Positions 25,033-34,219 of a stretch of 64,000 nucleotides of DNA are shown one piece after another (the stretch's first letter is position 1; every line of letters begins with the position of its first letter). The position numbers and the translations under genes are program-made. Location of the stretch: NCBI RefSeq assembly GCF_051628905.1, contig NZ_CP157575.1:2294001-2358000 (forward strand). Direction: 5' to 3'. Under the pieces are notes generated by a model that saw nothing but the letters and a program-made list of their open reading frames with translations, ran no database searches and was not told the DNA's origin. The DNA is from Asaia sp037151935 (GTDB taxonomy: Bacteria; Pseudomonadota; Alphaproteobacteria; Acetobacterales; Acetobacteraceae).

Positions 25033-25061
25033 CAGAAGTCAGGTCATCCCTCTGTCGGGCC

Positions 25062-25829
25062 TTACCAGCAGCAGAAGCCACCATCGACCAGCAGATCGAC
25101 GCCCGTGCAGAAAGACGCAGCGCGGGAAGAAAGGAAAATAGCCGGTCCGACCATTTCGCGCGGCAGGGCGATGCGGTTCATGGGAGTGTCGTTTTCGAAC
25201 ACTTTCACGCGCTCGGCCCATTCGGGGCGGGTATTCATGGGGGTGGCTGTATAGCCGGGGCTGATGGTGTTCACGCGCACGCCACGCGTGGCCCATTCCA
25301 TGGCCAGGCTCTTGCTGAGATGGATCACGGCAGCTTTCGAGGCGTTGTAATGCGCCTGCATGAGCCCACGATTGACGATCAAGCCCGACATCGAGGCGAT
25401 GTTGACGATCGACCCGCGGCCATTGGCGAGCATGGCGCGACCCTCAGCCTGAGACGAGAGAAACACGCCAGTGGTGTTGATATCGAGCACACGCTGCCAC
25501 TGATCGCGGCTCATTTCCTCCGCCGGGGCCGCATTGGCGATGCCTGCAGCATTGACGGCGACAGAAAGCAGGCCCAGCCCGGTCTGGGTGGCGGCAATCG
25601 CATCTGCGAGGCTCACCTCATCCGTGGCGTCGCCCGTGCAGATCACAACAGAGCGCTTGAGCTCGCGAATACGGTCAGCGGTTTCATCGAGTCCCTTGCG
25701 TGAACCGGGCAGGTCGAAACAGGCCACCGAGGCCCCTGCTTCTGCAAGACCGATGGCAATCTGCTGGCCAATCCCGCTGCCAGCGCCGGTTACGAAAGCG
25801 ATGTCGCCCGAGAGGTCGAAAAGATCCAT
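25062..25829 (-). CDS. SDR-family dehydrogenase, polyol type
   Basis: Classical SDR of 255 aa: cofactor motif VTGAGSGIG, NAAG, catalytic YNASK after NIASMSG, and a C terminus DLLVDGGFCCW. A terminal DGG(F/Y)xxW is typical of the sugar-alcohol dehydrogenases of this superfamily (arabinitol, xylitol, sorbitol type). That the next gene upstream is a transketolase and the next divergent gene a polyol permease supports a role in oxidising a pentitol or hexitol to a ketose. Specific substrate unknown. Confidence 0.85.
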   Translation of the reverse strand: MDLFDLSGDIAFVTGAGSGIGQQIAIGLAEAGASVACFDLPGSRKGLDETADRIRELKRSVVICTGDATDEVSLADAIAATQTGLGLLSVAVNAAGIANAAPAEEMSRDQWQRVLDINTTGVFLSSQAEGRAMLANGRGSIVNIASMSGLIVNRGLMQAHYNASKAAVIHLSKSLAMEWATRGVRVNTISPGYTATPMNTRPEWAERVKVFENDTPMNRIALPREMVGPAIFLSSRAASFCTGVDLLVDGGFCCW

Positions 25830-25862
25830 GAGGGTAATCCAGTGTCCCAGTGGCAGGAAAGA

Positions 25863-25884
25863 GGGCAGCCTTTGTGAGCCGCCC
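25863..25884 (-). terminator. weak hairpin after transketolase gene
   Basis: On the minus strand GGGCGGC/GCTGCCC forms a 7-bp stem with one G-T pair and an eight-base loop, just after the transketolase stop and before the SDR start. The following sequence has only short T stretches, so it may attenuate rather than stop transcription. Confidence 0.35.
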
Positions 25885-25898
25885 TAAAAGCAGAAAGA

Positions 25899-27920
25899 TC
25901 AGACGGTCTTGCGGCTTTTGATGCGGGTCAGAACCGCCTCGGCGCGGGTCACGACATTGTCGACAGTGAAGCCGAAATGACGGAACAGATCCTGCGCAGG
26001 GCCCGATTCACCAAAGCCGGTCATGCCCACCACATCGCCATCGAGTCCGACATAACGAGCCCAATAGAGAGTGCTGGCGGCTTCAATGGCCAGGCGTGCC
26101 CTTACGGCATCGGGAAGCACACTTTCACGATAGGCGGTATCCTGCGTATCGAATGTTTCGGGCGAGGGGAGCGAAACCACACGGACGGCCACGCCCCTGG
26201 CGCGCAGGGCCTCGGCGGAGTCGAGTGCCAGGGTCATTTCAGAGCCCGTGGCAATCACGATCAGATCGGGTGTGCCGGTGCTGTCTGAAAGCACATAGCC
26301 GCCGCGCCAGGCGTCATGCAGCTGCGCCTCGCTGCGTTCGTGCTGTTTCAGCGGCAGGCGGGAAAGGGAGAACGCTGTCGGCCCATCGAGACGCTCGAGC
26401 GCGCTGACCCAGGCGATGGCGGCTTCGACCTGATCGCAGGGGCGCCAGGTCACCATGTTCGGCGTCTGGCGTAGGCTGGCCAGCTGTTCCACAGGCTGAT
26501 GTGTCGGCCCATCTTCACCCAGACCGATGGAATCATGCGTATAGACCAGGATCTGACGCTGTTTCATCAGAGCGGCCATGCGCACGGCATTGCGCGCATA
26601 TTCCATGAACATCAGGAACGTCGCGGTATAGGGAATGAGCCCGCCATGAAGCGCGATGCCATTGGCCATGGCGACCATGCCGAATTCGCGCACCCCGTAA
26701 TCGACGTAATTGCCAGCCGGGTCGAAACAGACGGAAGAGGAGCCCGACCAGCGCGTGAGACAGCTAGGGGTAATGTCGGCGCATCCGCCGAACATTTCGG
26801 GCAGATGCGGGGCGAATGCTTCGATGGCGTTCTGCGAGGCCCTGCGTGAAGGGATGTCCTTCGGCGCCTCCTGAAGGCTGCGCACGAAGTCGCGCGACAC
26901 GCTTTGCCAGTTTGCAGGGAAGCCGCTGTTCTGGCGACGCGTAAATTCGGCGGCGAGTTCGGGATGGGCCGCTTCATAGCGGGCGAAAAGCATGTTCCAG
27001 GCTTCTTCCGCTTCGCGACCGGCGGGGCGGTGATCCCAGTCACGATAGATCGCTTCAGGGATGTCGAAAGCGGGATGCGTCCAGTCGAGGCGCGTGCGTA
27101 TTTTTGCGATCTCATCGGCTGGCAGAACACCGCCATGCACCTTGTGTGTGCCGGCATAGCCTTCCGAGCAGCCCTGACCGATGGTGGTGCGGCAGATGAT
27201 CAGGCTCGGGCGTGCGGTTTCGGCACGTGCTTGGGTCAATGCAGCGAGAACGGCCTCCGGGTCGTGACCGTCGATCTCGCCGATAACCTGCCAGTCATAG
27301 GCCTCGAAGCGCTTGCGCGTGTCGTCCGTATAGACACCGTCGATCGGCCCGTCATTGGTGACCATGTTGCGGTCATAGATCGTGATCAGTTTGCCCAGAC
27401 CCAGCGTGCCGGCGAGGGCACAGGCCTCGTGTGAGATGCCCTCCATCAGGCAGCCTTCGCCGACATAGGCATAGGTGTGATGATCGACGATCGGCAGGTC
27501 CGGGCGGTTAAACTGTGCGGCCAGTGTTTTCTCGGCGAGCGCCATACCGACCGCATTGGCGATTCCCTGGCCAAGCGGGCCAGTCGTGGTCTCTATGCCT
27601 GGCGCATAGCCGAATTCCGGGTGACCGGGGGTTTTGGAATGGAGCTGACGGAACTGCTTGATATCGTCGATGCTCAGAGCGAAGCCCGACAGATGCAGCA
27701 GCGCATAGAGCAGCATCGAGCCATGGCCGTTTGAGTAGACGAAGCGATCGCGATTGCACCAGTCCGGATTGACGGGGTTGTAGCGCATCACATCGCGCCA
27801 GAGCACTTCAGAGATATCGGCCATGCCCATCGGCGTGCCCGGATGGCCCGACTGCGCCTTGAAGATGGCATCGATTGCGAGAATGCGAATGGCATTGGCG
27901 CGCTGGGTACGTGTGGTCAT
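25899..27920 (-). CDS. tkt: transketolase, with altered metal motif
   Basis: A 673-aa ThDP enzyme that moves two-carbon units between ketose and aldose phosphates. It is close to E. coli TktA along its length: SGHPGTPMGMADI, the NGHGSMLLY block, LHSKTPGHPEFGY, TTTGPLGQGIANAVGMA, and DSIGLGEDGPTHQPVEQLAS near residue 470. The cofactor motif that is GDG in E. coli is GEG here (VGEGCLMEGISHE), so the first metal ligand is Glu. Other usually conserved spots differ too (GGCADITPSC for GGSADLAPSN; GTHKVHG for GTHDSHG). This suggests a specialised paralogue tied to the neighbouring polyol genes rather than the housekeeping enzyme. Confidence 0.93.
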   Translation of the reverse strand: MTTRTQRANAIRILAIDAIFKAQSGHPGTPMGMADISEVLWRDVMRYNPVNPDWCNRDRFVYSNGHGSMLLYALLHLSGFALSIDDIKQFRQLHSKTPGHPEFGYAPGIETTTGPLGQGIANAVGMALAEKTLAAQFNRPDLPIVDHHTYAYVGEGCLMEGISHEACALAGTLGLGKLITIYDRNMVTNDGPIDGVYTDDTRKRFEAYDWQVIGEIDGHDPEAVLAALTQARAETARPSLIICRTTIGQGCSEGYAGTHKVHGGVLPADEIAKIRTRLDWTHPAFDIPEAIYRDWDHRPAGREAEEAWNMLFARYEAAHPELAAEFTRRQNSGFPANWQSVSRDFVRSLQEAPKDIPSRRASQNAIEAFAPHLPEMFGGCADITPSCLTRWSGSSSVCFDPAGNYVDYGVREFGMVAMANGIALHGGLIPYTATFLMFMEYARNAVRMAALMKQRQILVYTHDSIGLGEDGPTHQPVEQLASLRQTPNMVTWRPCDQVEAAIAWVSALERLDGPTAFSLSRLPLKQHERSEAQLHDAWRGGYVLSDSTGTPDLIVIATGSEMTLALDSAEALRARGVAVRVVSLPSPETFDTQDTAYRESVLPDAVRARLAIEAASTLYWARYVGLDGDVVGMTGFGESGPAQDLFRHFGFTVDNVVTRAEAVLTRIKSRKTV

Positions 27921-28450
27921 GGAAAGACCCTTCTCTGGTCCCGACGGGGGCGGGTAGTGGATGTTAGAATTCTGAATGAAATGATATGTATTAAACTCTG
28001 TTCATGATCGTGGTTTGACAGAAAGATAAAGCGACCTGTTTCGAATTTCGAGAAAGATCCCGATCTCTTCTTTGGTTTTCAACTAAGACTCAAATATGTC
28101 CTTCGTCAGGGATGGATAAATCATAAAATCGTGATAAATTGTCTTTCATTATATTTGCCATAGGAAAGCCGAAGAGACGCAATTTATAATAACAGAATAA
28201 AATTTCATTCAAAATTTTGTCATTTATGGTGGTTTCATCGCTAAAAGTTCATGCATTGTTCATGTATGAACCCATTAAAAAACATTTATCATACCAAAAC
28301 TTTCAGGGTGAATGTCTCATACGAACATATGGTCTGGTATCTATAACTCTTTTTTGTGATTTGCCGCACCCATCCAACCCGCGCAAAGGAGACAGGCCAG
28401 GCACGCTGCCCAGCAGCTAGAGGCCTTTTGTAAGACTCAGGAGACACACG
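27921..28450. other. 530-base AT-rich divergent promoter region
   Basis: No gene is recognised between the divergent transketolase and polyol permease genes. The region is AT-rich and holds the GTTCAT palindrome at 28258-28271, one more GTTCAT at 28247 and another at 28000 on the transketolase side. A good ribosome binding site, AGGAGA, precedes the permease ATG. The region probably carries both promoters and an operator. Confidence 0.6.
28247..28271. promoter_or_regulatory. GTTCAT repeat and palindrome
   Basis: Perfect palindrome GTTCAT-GT-ATGAAC at 28258-28271, with a further direct GTTCAT eleven bases upstream at 28247. The arrangement is typical of an operator bound by a dimeric regulator. 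No regulator gene lies beside it, so the partner is unknown. Confidence 0.5.
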
Positions 28451-29794
28451 ATGGCAGGCGGGACATTCGTCGGGGGGGCACGGTCTGCGACCGGCACTCT
28501 GCAAGACATCGAACCAAAAACGGCTTTCGAACGCTTCGTTTCATGGGCGGGGATTCCGCCGGTCATGATCTGGGGTTTCGTCGGAACACTGCTCTTCATG
28601 ATCGGCGACGGCGTCGAGAGCGGCTATCTCTCGCCCTATCTCGTTTCGCTTGGTTTTCAGGAACACGATGTCGCCGGCCTCTTTACGATCTACGGTCTGA
28701 CCGCCGCCATTTCCGCCTGGGCTTCCGGTGCGCTCTCCGAGATGTGGGGCAGCCGCACCGTGATGCTCATCGGCCTGGCTATCTGGATCGTCTTCCAGAT
28801 CGGATTTCTCGGCTTCGCCCTGCCGTCCAAATCCTGGACACTGATCACGCTGTTCTACGGCCTGCGCGGGTTTGGTTATCCGCTTTTCGCGTTCGGCTTT
28901 CTTGTCTGGGTTGTCAGCACGGCTCCCGTACAGAAGCTCGGCTCAGCGGTCGGCTGGTTCTGGTTCTGCTTCACGGCCGGTCTGCCGACGATGGGCACCA
29001 CCATTGCAGGTATTCTTCTTCCCATTATCGGTGGCTATGCCACGCTATGGGCTGCCCTCAGTTTCGTTATTTTTGGCGGTGGTCTGGCTCTGCTCGGCAT
29101 GCAGCGCGTACCCCGCGTCGAAGCCAGCGGTAAAGGGGCGATGAAGACGCTGTTCATGTCGCTCGCCATAGGCTGGCAGCGCCCGAAGGTCGGTATCGGC
29201 TGCTTGGTTCGTGCCATCAACACCTCTGCCGAATTCGGCTTCCTGGTGTTCATGCCGCTCTATTTCACCCATACGCTGCATTTTACCATGGGTCAGTGGC
29301 TGGCAGTGCTGCAGGCGATCTTCATCAGCAACATCTTCTTCAACCTGTTCCTCGGTATCATCAGTGATAAGCTGAGCTGGCGCTACACGACCATGATCAT
29401 GGGCGGCGTTGGGTCAACGCTGAGCACCATGGCGCTGTATTTCGCGCCGACCCTGCTCGGCCCTGATCATCTGATCATCGTCATGGTTGCCGGTGCCTTC
29501 TACGGTATGACTCTGGCTGGCTACGTCCCGCTCTCGGCCCTGATGCCCTATCTGGCTCCCGAGAACAAAGCTGCTGCCATGTCGTTGCTGAATCTCGGTG
29601 CAGGCGCCAGCGTCTGGATCGGCCCGGCCATTGTCTACATCTTCGAGCCCTCTTTCGGTGTGCTCGGCGTGATGATCGTCTACTCCATCATCTACTTCAT
29701 CAGCGCGATCCTGACCTATTTCCTCAAGCTCGACCCGGAGGTGGAAGCCCATCTTCATGCCACCCGAGCTTCGGCCAAGGGGCTCGCTCACTAA
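28451..29794 (+). CDS. MFS polyol permease (RbtT/DalT-like)
   Basis: A 447-aa inner-membrane transporter with twelve predicted helices. The first helix region WGFVGTLLFMIGDGVESGYLSPYL (spread over about residues 41-65), the loop GALSEMWGSRTV and FYGLRGFGYPLFAFGFL match the family that holds the ribitol and D-arabinitol permeases of Klebsiella. TCAGGAGACACACG precedes the ATG. With the adjacent SDR and transketolase it makes a plausible uptake and oxidation route for a sugar alcohol. The alternative substrate for this family is 2-oxoglutarate. Confidence 0.88.
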   Translation: MAGGTFVGGARSATGTLQDIEPKTAFERFVSWAGIPPVMIWGFVGTLLFMIGDGVESGYLSPYLVSLGFQEHDVAGLFTIYGLTAAISAWASGALSEMWGSRTVMLIGLAIWIVFQIGFLGFALPSKSWTLITLFYGLRGFGYPLFAFGFLVWVVSTAPVQKLGSAVGWFWFCFTAGLPTMGTTIAGILLPIIGGYATLWAALSFVIFGGGLALLGMQRVPRVEASGKGAMKTLFMSLAIGWQRPKVGIGCLVRAINTSAEFGFLVFMPLYFTHTLHFTMGQWLAVLQAIFISNIFFNLFLGIISDKLSWRYTTMIMGGVGSTLSTMALYFAPTLLGPDHLIIVMVAGAFYGMTLAGYVPLSALMPYLAPENKAAAMSLLNLGAGASVWIGPAIVYIFEPSFGVLGVMIVYSIIYFISAILTYFLKLDPEVEAHLHATRASAKGLAH

Positions 29795-29824
29795 ACCCTC
29801 TTTCGGCTTCAAGAGATCATCTGA

Positions 29825-29852
29825 AAGGCGGGGTTCAGGCCCCGCCTTTTTT
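29825..29852 (+). terminator. intrinsic terminator of polyol permease gene
   Basis: AAGGCGGGG pairs with CCCCGCCTT around a TTCAGG-type loop and is followed directly by a T run. It begins about 30 bases past the permease stop. Classic Rho-independent form. Confidence 0.9.
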
Positions 29853-30122
29853 GATTCGACTCTCTCGCCCCTCCCCCGGAATGTCGGCAAAAAATATTAC
29901 TGAACCGGATGGTGGTTTCTTTAACGCAACGTTATTTCGTCCTTGCCTTTGCCGGAGCTTCCCTTGAGGGAAATAACCTAAAATACTGATTAGTCTGAAT
30001 AAATTCTACAAAGAGACCTTGGAGGGTAGTGTGACATTGTTGCACAACCGTAGCCAAACTATGTAATAAAAACGTAACCTGGCTTGCGGGGGTTAACGAA
30101 GTGCCGTTACGAAATAGGAATG

Positions 30123-30143
30123 TTGTGACGATATTTGTCGCAA
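30123..30143. promoter_or_regulatory. imperfect dyad upstream of TonB receptor
   Basis: TTGTGAC and GTCGCAA arms (6 of 7 complementary) around seven bases, ending about 26 bases before the chosen ATG. It could be an operator or part of the leader; no regulator is identifiable. Confidence 0.3.
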
Positions 30144-30169
30144 AATAACCCATTTTGACGGAATGCCTT

Positions 30170-33100
30170 ATGACGCCGCTCAATCGAGAGACGAATAACG
30201 CCGCAGCGTTCTGCGGCACGGTTGCCCCGTCAAGCCGACGGAAACGAGGCCTCGCCAACGGATTGATGGGAGCGACGGCCTGTATCGCCCTGTTGCATTT
30301 CGCAAGTGAGGCTCAGGCACAAACTGTTTCATCGCCTGAAACATCGACAATTCGCGCCAATGCTGCCAAAAGCCCGGCCAAATCGACGGTCAAGACGACC
30401 ACCAGCCGCTCCATGCGTGCGAAAGCGGTTTCGGCTCCCGTGTCGACCACCGGTGCGTCTGCGCCTTCAGCAGGTGCCGAGACCATCATGGTGACGGGTT
30501 CGCTGTTTCGCGATCCGAACACCACCAGCGCCTCGCCAATCACGCATATCACCATGAAGGATATGCAGCAGCGTGGCATCAAGACCGTCACCGATGCCCT
30601 TCAGCTTCTGTCATCCAACGGTGCAGGCAATTTGACCAATGCCTGGTCGGCAGGCGGCGGTTTTGCGGCCGGTGCCTCTGCGCCTTCACTTCGTGGCCTT
30701 AGCACGGACTCGACACTCGTTCTGATGGACGGCCAGCGTCTGTCTTATTACCCGTTGGCGGATGACGGCGAGCGTAATTTCGTCGATACCAACTGGATGC
30801 CGCAATCGATCATGCAGAGCGTCGACGTGCTGCAGGATGGCGGTTCGGCCACCTATGGCGCCGATGCCGTGGCTGGCGTGGTCAATATGATTACCCGTAA
30901 GGAGATCAAGGGTTTCGAAGGCAATGCCGAGGGCGGTTTGACGCAGCGCGGCGATGCAGGCCATCAGCGTCTTTACGCCACCTGGGGTCATGGTGACCTG
31001 CATAAGGACGGCTACAACTTCTATATCAACTCGGAATATCAGCAGGACGACCCGCTCTATTACCGCCAGTTGAACGCGCCTTATAATAATGGGGATCTGA
31101 CCGGCATTGGCGGCGGCAACGGCAATGGCAACATCGTTTCTGATGGCGCGATCACCAATTTCTCGCCTTCCACAACGGCTATTGTTCGCCCGGTGACGGG
31201 CACGGGGACGAGCGCAGGTCCCTGGCAGCTTTTGAACCAGCAGGCGGGATGCCGCACCGGCACCGACGGTCTGGTGACCGGCACGGTTGCGGGCACGACT
31301 GGCACGAGCCAGGCCTGCTCGTGGAATACGCAAAAATATGCCCAGCTGGCGCCCGACCTGCGTCGCGTCAATGCTACCGTGCATTTCACGGCCAATGTCA
31401 CCGAGCGTTCACAGCTGACGGCCATGTTTACCTGGTCGCAGGCACGGTCGATCAGCACCGGCACCCCCGCTTCCACTTATGGCGGCTCGTCCTACAGCCA
31501 GGCCAAGCTGGCCACGGCGCAGAACACCTATCTGCCGGTCTATCTGGCCGATGGCTCGCTCAACCCGAATAATCCGTATGCGGCGCTCGGCGAGCAGGCT
31601 CAGGTCAATTATCGCTTCGGCGATCTGCTGCCAACGACCACCGATACCAGCCAGAATTTCCGTGGCTCAGTGCGCTATAATGGCTGGCATCCTTCGCGCT
31701 GGGGTTCGGACTGGAATTACGACGTCAATTTCGTCGGTATGAACACGCTGCTGAACCAGACGATTACGGGCGTCCCCACGATTGCCGGCATTCAGAACGC
31801 CATCACCAGCGGCAGCTATAACTTCGTCGACCCGTCGCTCAATTCGCAATCGGTGCTCAATTCGATTGCACCTCGTAATGTGATCAATGCGCGTACGCAG
31901 GAATATTCGGGTGAGGCGACCCTCAGCAAGGGCCTGTTCCGTCTGCCGGGCGGTATGGCCAAGCTCGCGATCGGCGGTAATATTCGCTACGAAGCGCTGA
32001 ACGATCCAAACGCCAATCCGCTCGATACGCTTAACCCTGCAAACCAGTATACAGGCATCATCAATCCGGTGAATGCGCAGGGCAGCCGTTGGGTCGAATC
32101 AGGATTCTTTGAGGCCAACGCGCCGATCGTCAAAATGCTTACGGCCGATGCATCGGGGCGTTACGACCATTATTCCGAAGGCTTCAGCCATTTCTCACCG
32201 AAATTCGGTGTTCAGTTCAAGCCAACCGAGAAGCTGACCCTACGTGGGACATTTGCCAAGGGCTTCCGTGTGCCGAGCTTTGCAGAAACTGGCGGGTCGA
32301 ATGTCGGTTACACGACCTACACGCCCAATAATGCCAATTTCGTCAGCCAGCATCTCAACGCCAACGGCACGCCCAATAACTACGCGCAGAACTACTACAT
32401 CGGCTCGAACACAGCCGGTAACCCTAATCTGCGGCCTGAAACCGCGACCAATTTCTCTGGCGGCCCTATTTTCCGCCCGACGCGCTGGCTGACCCTGAGC
32501 GCCGATTATTATTACATTCGGAAAAACCACTATATCGCGCCAAACCCGGTCGGTACGACGAACGTGGCCAATGCCTATCTCGCGGGTGAAGCCCTGCCGA
32601 CAGGCGTGACGGTCACCCCGGATATCGCCGATCCGCAGAACCCTGGCGGCCAGCTCCGTCCGGGCATCATCAATCTGGGCTATGTCAACACGAACAAGCT
32701 CGTAACGGACGGCTTCGATCTGTCTTTCGAAGCCAATACCCAGCTTCCCGGCGTGTTCCGTGAAGTTCATTGGTACAGCAAGGGCACCGCCACCTTCGTA
32801 CGTCGCATGAACCTGACCAATCCCGATGGTTCGGTTTATCGCTTTGCCGGAACGCTTGGCCCCTATGGTGCCGTGTCGGCCTCAGGTACGCCCCGCTGGC
32901 GCGCCAACTGGTCCAACACGCTTTCATGGCGCAAGCTGGCTGTGACGCCGACAGTTTATTACACCAGCGGCTATCGCACGACGGCAGAAGACCAGACGGG
33001 TTCGAATACGGCGGGCAATTGTGCCGATGCCCTTACCTCGAGCAGCTTTGTCCCGAGCGGGCAGTGCAAGGTCAAGGCTTTCTGGGATGTCGATCTGACG

Positions 33101-33274
33101 GTGAACTACCAGTTCAACCGCCGCTGGAGCGCGTATGCCAATGTCTACAACCTGCTCGGCTTCAAATCGCCCTACGATTTCGGCACCTATGGTGGGTATC
33201 TCTACAACTCTTCCTGGTCGCAGAACGGTGTCGTTCTCCGCTCCTTCCAGTTCGGTGTGAAGGTCGTTCTTTGA
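30170..33274 (+). CDS. TonB-dependent receptor, large
   Basis: A 1034-aa outer-membrane receptor. The signal region ends SEAQAQ (about residue 52), followed by a low-complexity Ala/Ser/Thr/Lys-rich linker to about residue 105, then the plug with ETIMVTGS, DALQLLSSNG, APSLRGLSTDSTLVLMDGQR and the barrel-entry motif GSATYGADAVAGVVNMITRK. The last strand ends FQFGVKVVL. This type, with long plug loops, occurs often in sphingomonads and acetic acid bacteria and takes up siderophores or carbohydrates. No classical TonB box is obvious. ATG 30170 is chosen over the TTG at 30155. The ligand is unknown; no transporter adjoins. Confidence 0.92.
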   Translation: MTPLNRETNNAAAFCGTVAPSSRRKRGLANGLMGATACIALLHFASEAQAQTVSSPETSTIRANAAKSPAKSTVKTTTSRSMRAKAVSAPVSTTGASAPSAGAETIMVTGSLFRDPNTTSASPITHITMKDMQQRGIKTVTDALQLLSSNGAGNLTNAWSAGGGFAAGASAPSLRGLSTDSTLVLMDGQRLSYYPLADDGERNFVDTNWMPQSIMQSVDVLQDGGSATYGADAVAGVVNMITRKEIKGFEGNAEGGLTQRGDAGHQRLYATWGHGDLHKDGYNFYINSEYQQDDPLYYRQLNAPYNNGDLTGIGGGNGNGNIVSDGAITNFSPSTTAIVRPVTGTGTSAGPWQLLNQQAGCRTGTDGLVTGTVAGTTGTSQACSWNTQKYAQLAPDLRRVNATVHFTANVTERSQLTAMFTWSQARSISTGTPASTYGGSSYSQAKLATAQNTYLPVYLADGSLNPNNPYAALGEQAQVNYRFGDLLPTTTDTSQNFRGSVRYNGWHPSRWGSDWNYDVNFVGMNTLLNQTITGVPTIAGIQNAITSGSYNFVDPSLNSQSVLNSIAPRNVINARTQEYSGEATLSKGLFRLPGGMAKLAIGGNIRYEALNDPNANPLDTLNPANQYTGIINPVNAQGSRWVESGFFEANAPIVKMLTADASGRYDHYSEGFSHFSPKFGVQFKPTEKLTLRGTFAKGFRVPSFAETGGSNVGYTTYTPNNANFVSQHLNANGTPNNYAQNYYIGSNTAGNPNLRPETATNFSGGPIFRPTRWLTLSADYYYIRKNHYIAPNPVGTTNVANAYLAGEALPTGVTVTPDIADPQNPGGQLRPGIINLGYVNTNKLVTDGFDLSFEANTQLPGVFREVHWYSKGTATFVRRMNLTNPDGSVYRFAGTLGPYGAVSASGTPRWRANWSNTLSWRKLAVTPTVYYTSGYRTTAEDQTGSNTAGNCADALTSSSFVPSGQCKVKAFWDVDLTVNYQFNRRWSAYANVYNLLGFKSPYDFGTYGGYLYNSSWSQNGVVLRSFQFGVKVVL

Positions 33275-33300
33275 TCCTCAAGAACGTCTGAAACGAAAAA

Positions 33301-33333
33301 CCCTCCGGGCTTGGCGGCCCGGAGGGTTTTTTT
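33301..33333 (+). terminator. intrinsic terminator of the large TonB receptor gene
   Basis: Perfect 10-bp stem CCCTCCGGGC/GCCCGGAGGG with a six-base loop, followed by seven T. It starts about 26 bases past the stop codon. Strong Rho-independent form. Confidence 0.95.
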
Positions 33334-33484
33334 ATGTCTTTGCTTTGTGCGGGAGATGTGGCGGGTCAGGCTGAGTGATATGCACGAATTTTAAATGGGG
33401 TCGATTAATGCAGACTCGATCAACCAGAGGATGGGTGGCCGTAATTCCGCTCCTACACCCGTAGGAATATAGAATGCGCCAGCC

Positions 33485-34219
33485 TCAGTGTCTGTAATCG
33501 GGCTGTTCCCGGTCGAGTTTGCGGCGCAGCGCCTTCCAGATCATCCGACCCTGGTCGAGATCGGTCTCGAACTGCGCGCGCGCGCGCAGCACTTCGGCCT
33601 CGCTGGGGCAATGGAGCTTTGCCCCGGTCGATTGCGCGGCCAGCTGCACACGGCAGGCCTGTTCCAGATAATACATGCGATAAAAGGCCTGAGCCACCGT
33701 GCTGCCTATAGTCAGCAGCCCGTGATTTTGCAGGATCAGCCCCATATGATCGCCCAGATCGCGCACCAGACGTTCGCGCTCGCTCAGATTGTCGTCCGCC
33801 GCGATGCCCTCATAGGGGTGAAAGCCGATACGCCCGTAGAACTCCATATTGATCTGGTTCAGCGGCAGGATTCCGTTTTCCTGTGCGGCGATGGCCATGC
33901 CTGCCAGCGTATGGCTGTGCATCACGCATTCGGCCTCGGGATGGGCACGATGCACGGCAGAATGGATGACAAACCCCGCCGGATTAACTGGCCAGCTCGT
34001 TTCCTGCTGCGGATGGCCGTCTGAATCGACTACGACCAGAGAACTCGCCGTGATTTCCTCGAAAAGCAGCCCGTACGGATTGACCAGAAAACGATGCCCT
34101 TCTCCCGGCAGGCGCACGGAGAGATGGGTATAGACCATGTCGGTCAGATCGAATTGCGCATAGAGGCGATAGGCGGCCGCCAGTTCCTCGCGCAGTTCCT
34201 GTTCTGTCTGAGCGGTCAC
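33485..34219 (-). CDS. class II aldolase/adducin-family protein
   Basis: A 244-aa protein with the class II (fuculose-phosphate) aldolase fold. Zinc ligands are H101 and H103 in VMHSHTLAG and H166 in LQNHGLLTIG. The N-terminal part reads YAQFDLTDMVYTHLSVRLPG, where the usual Gly/Asn sugar-phosphate motif is modified. The start is GTG 34219: it forms a GTGA overlap with the stop of the oxygenase gene and has GGGGGT upstream; the longer frame to 34345 would sit inside that gene. It is the last gene of the seven-gene operon and probably cleaves or decarboxylates an oxidised product. Substrate unknown. Confidence 0.85.
   Translation of the reverse strand: MTAQTEQELREELAAAYRLYAQFDLTDMVYTHLSVRLPGEGHRFLVNPYGLLFEEITASSLVVVDSDGHPQQETSWPVNPAGFVIHSAVHRAHPEAECVMHSHTLAGMAIAAQENGILPLNQINMEFYGRIGFHPYEGIAADDNLSERERLVRDLGDHMGLILQNHGLLTIGSTVAQAFYRMYYLEQACRVQLAAQSTGAKLHCPSEAEVLRARAQFETDLDQGRMIWKALRRKLDREQPDYRH

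Larger units (their letters stand above)
29795..30169. other. intergenic region before TonB receptor
   Basis: Apart from the terminator at 29825-29852 no gene is seen. From about 29900 on the sequence is of moderate AT content and contains the imperfect dyad at 30123-30143. It probably holds the promoter of the TonB receptor gene. Confidence 0.5.
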
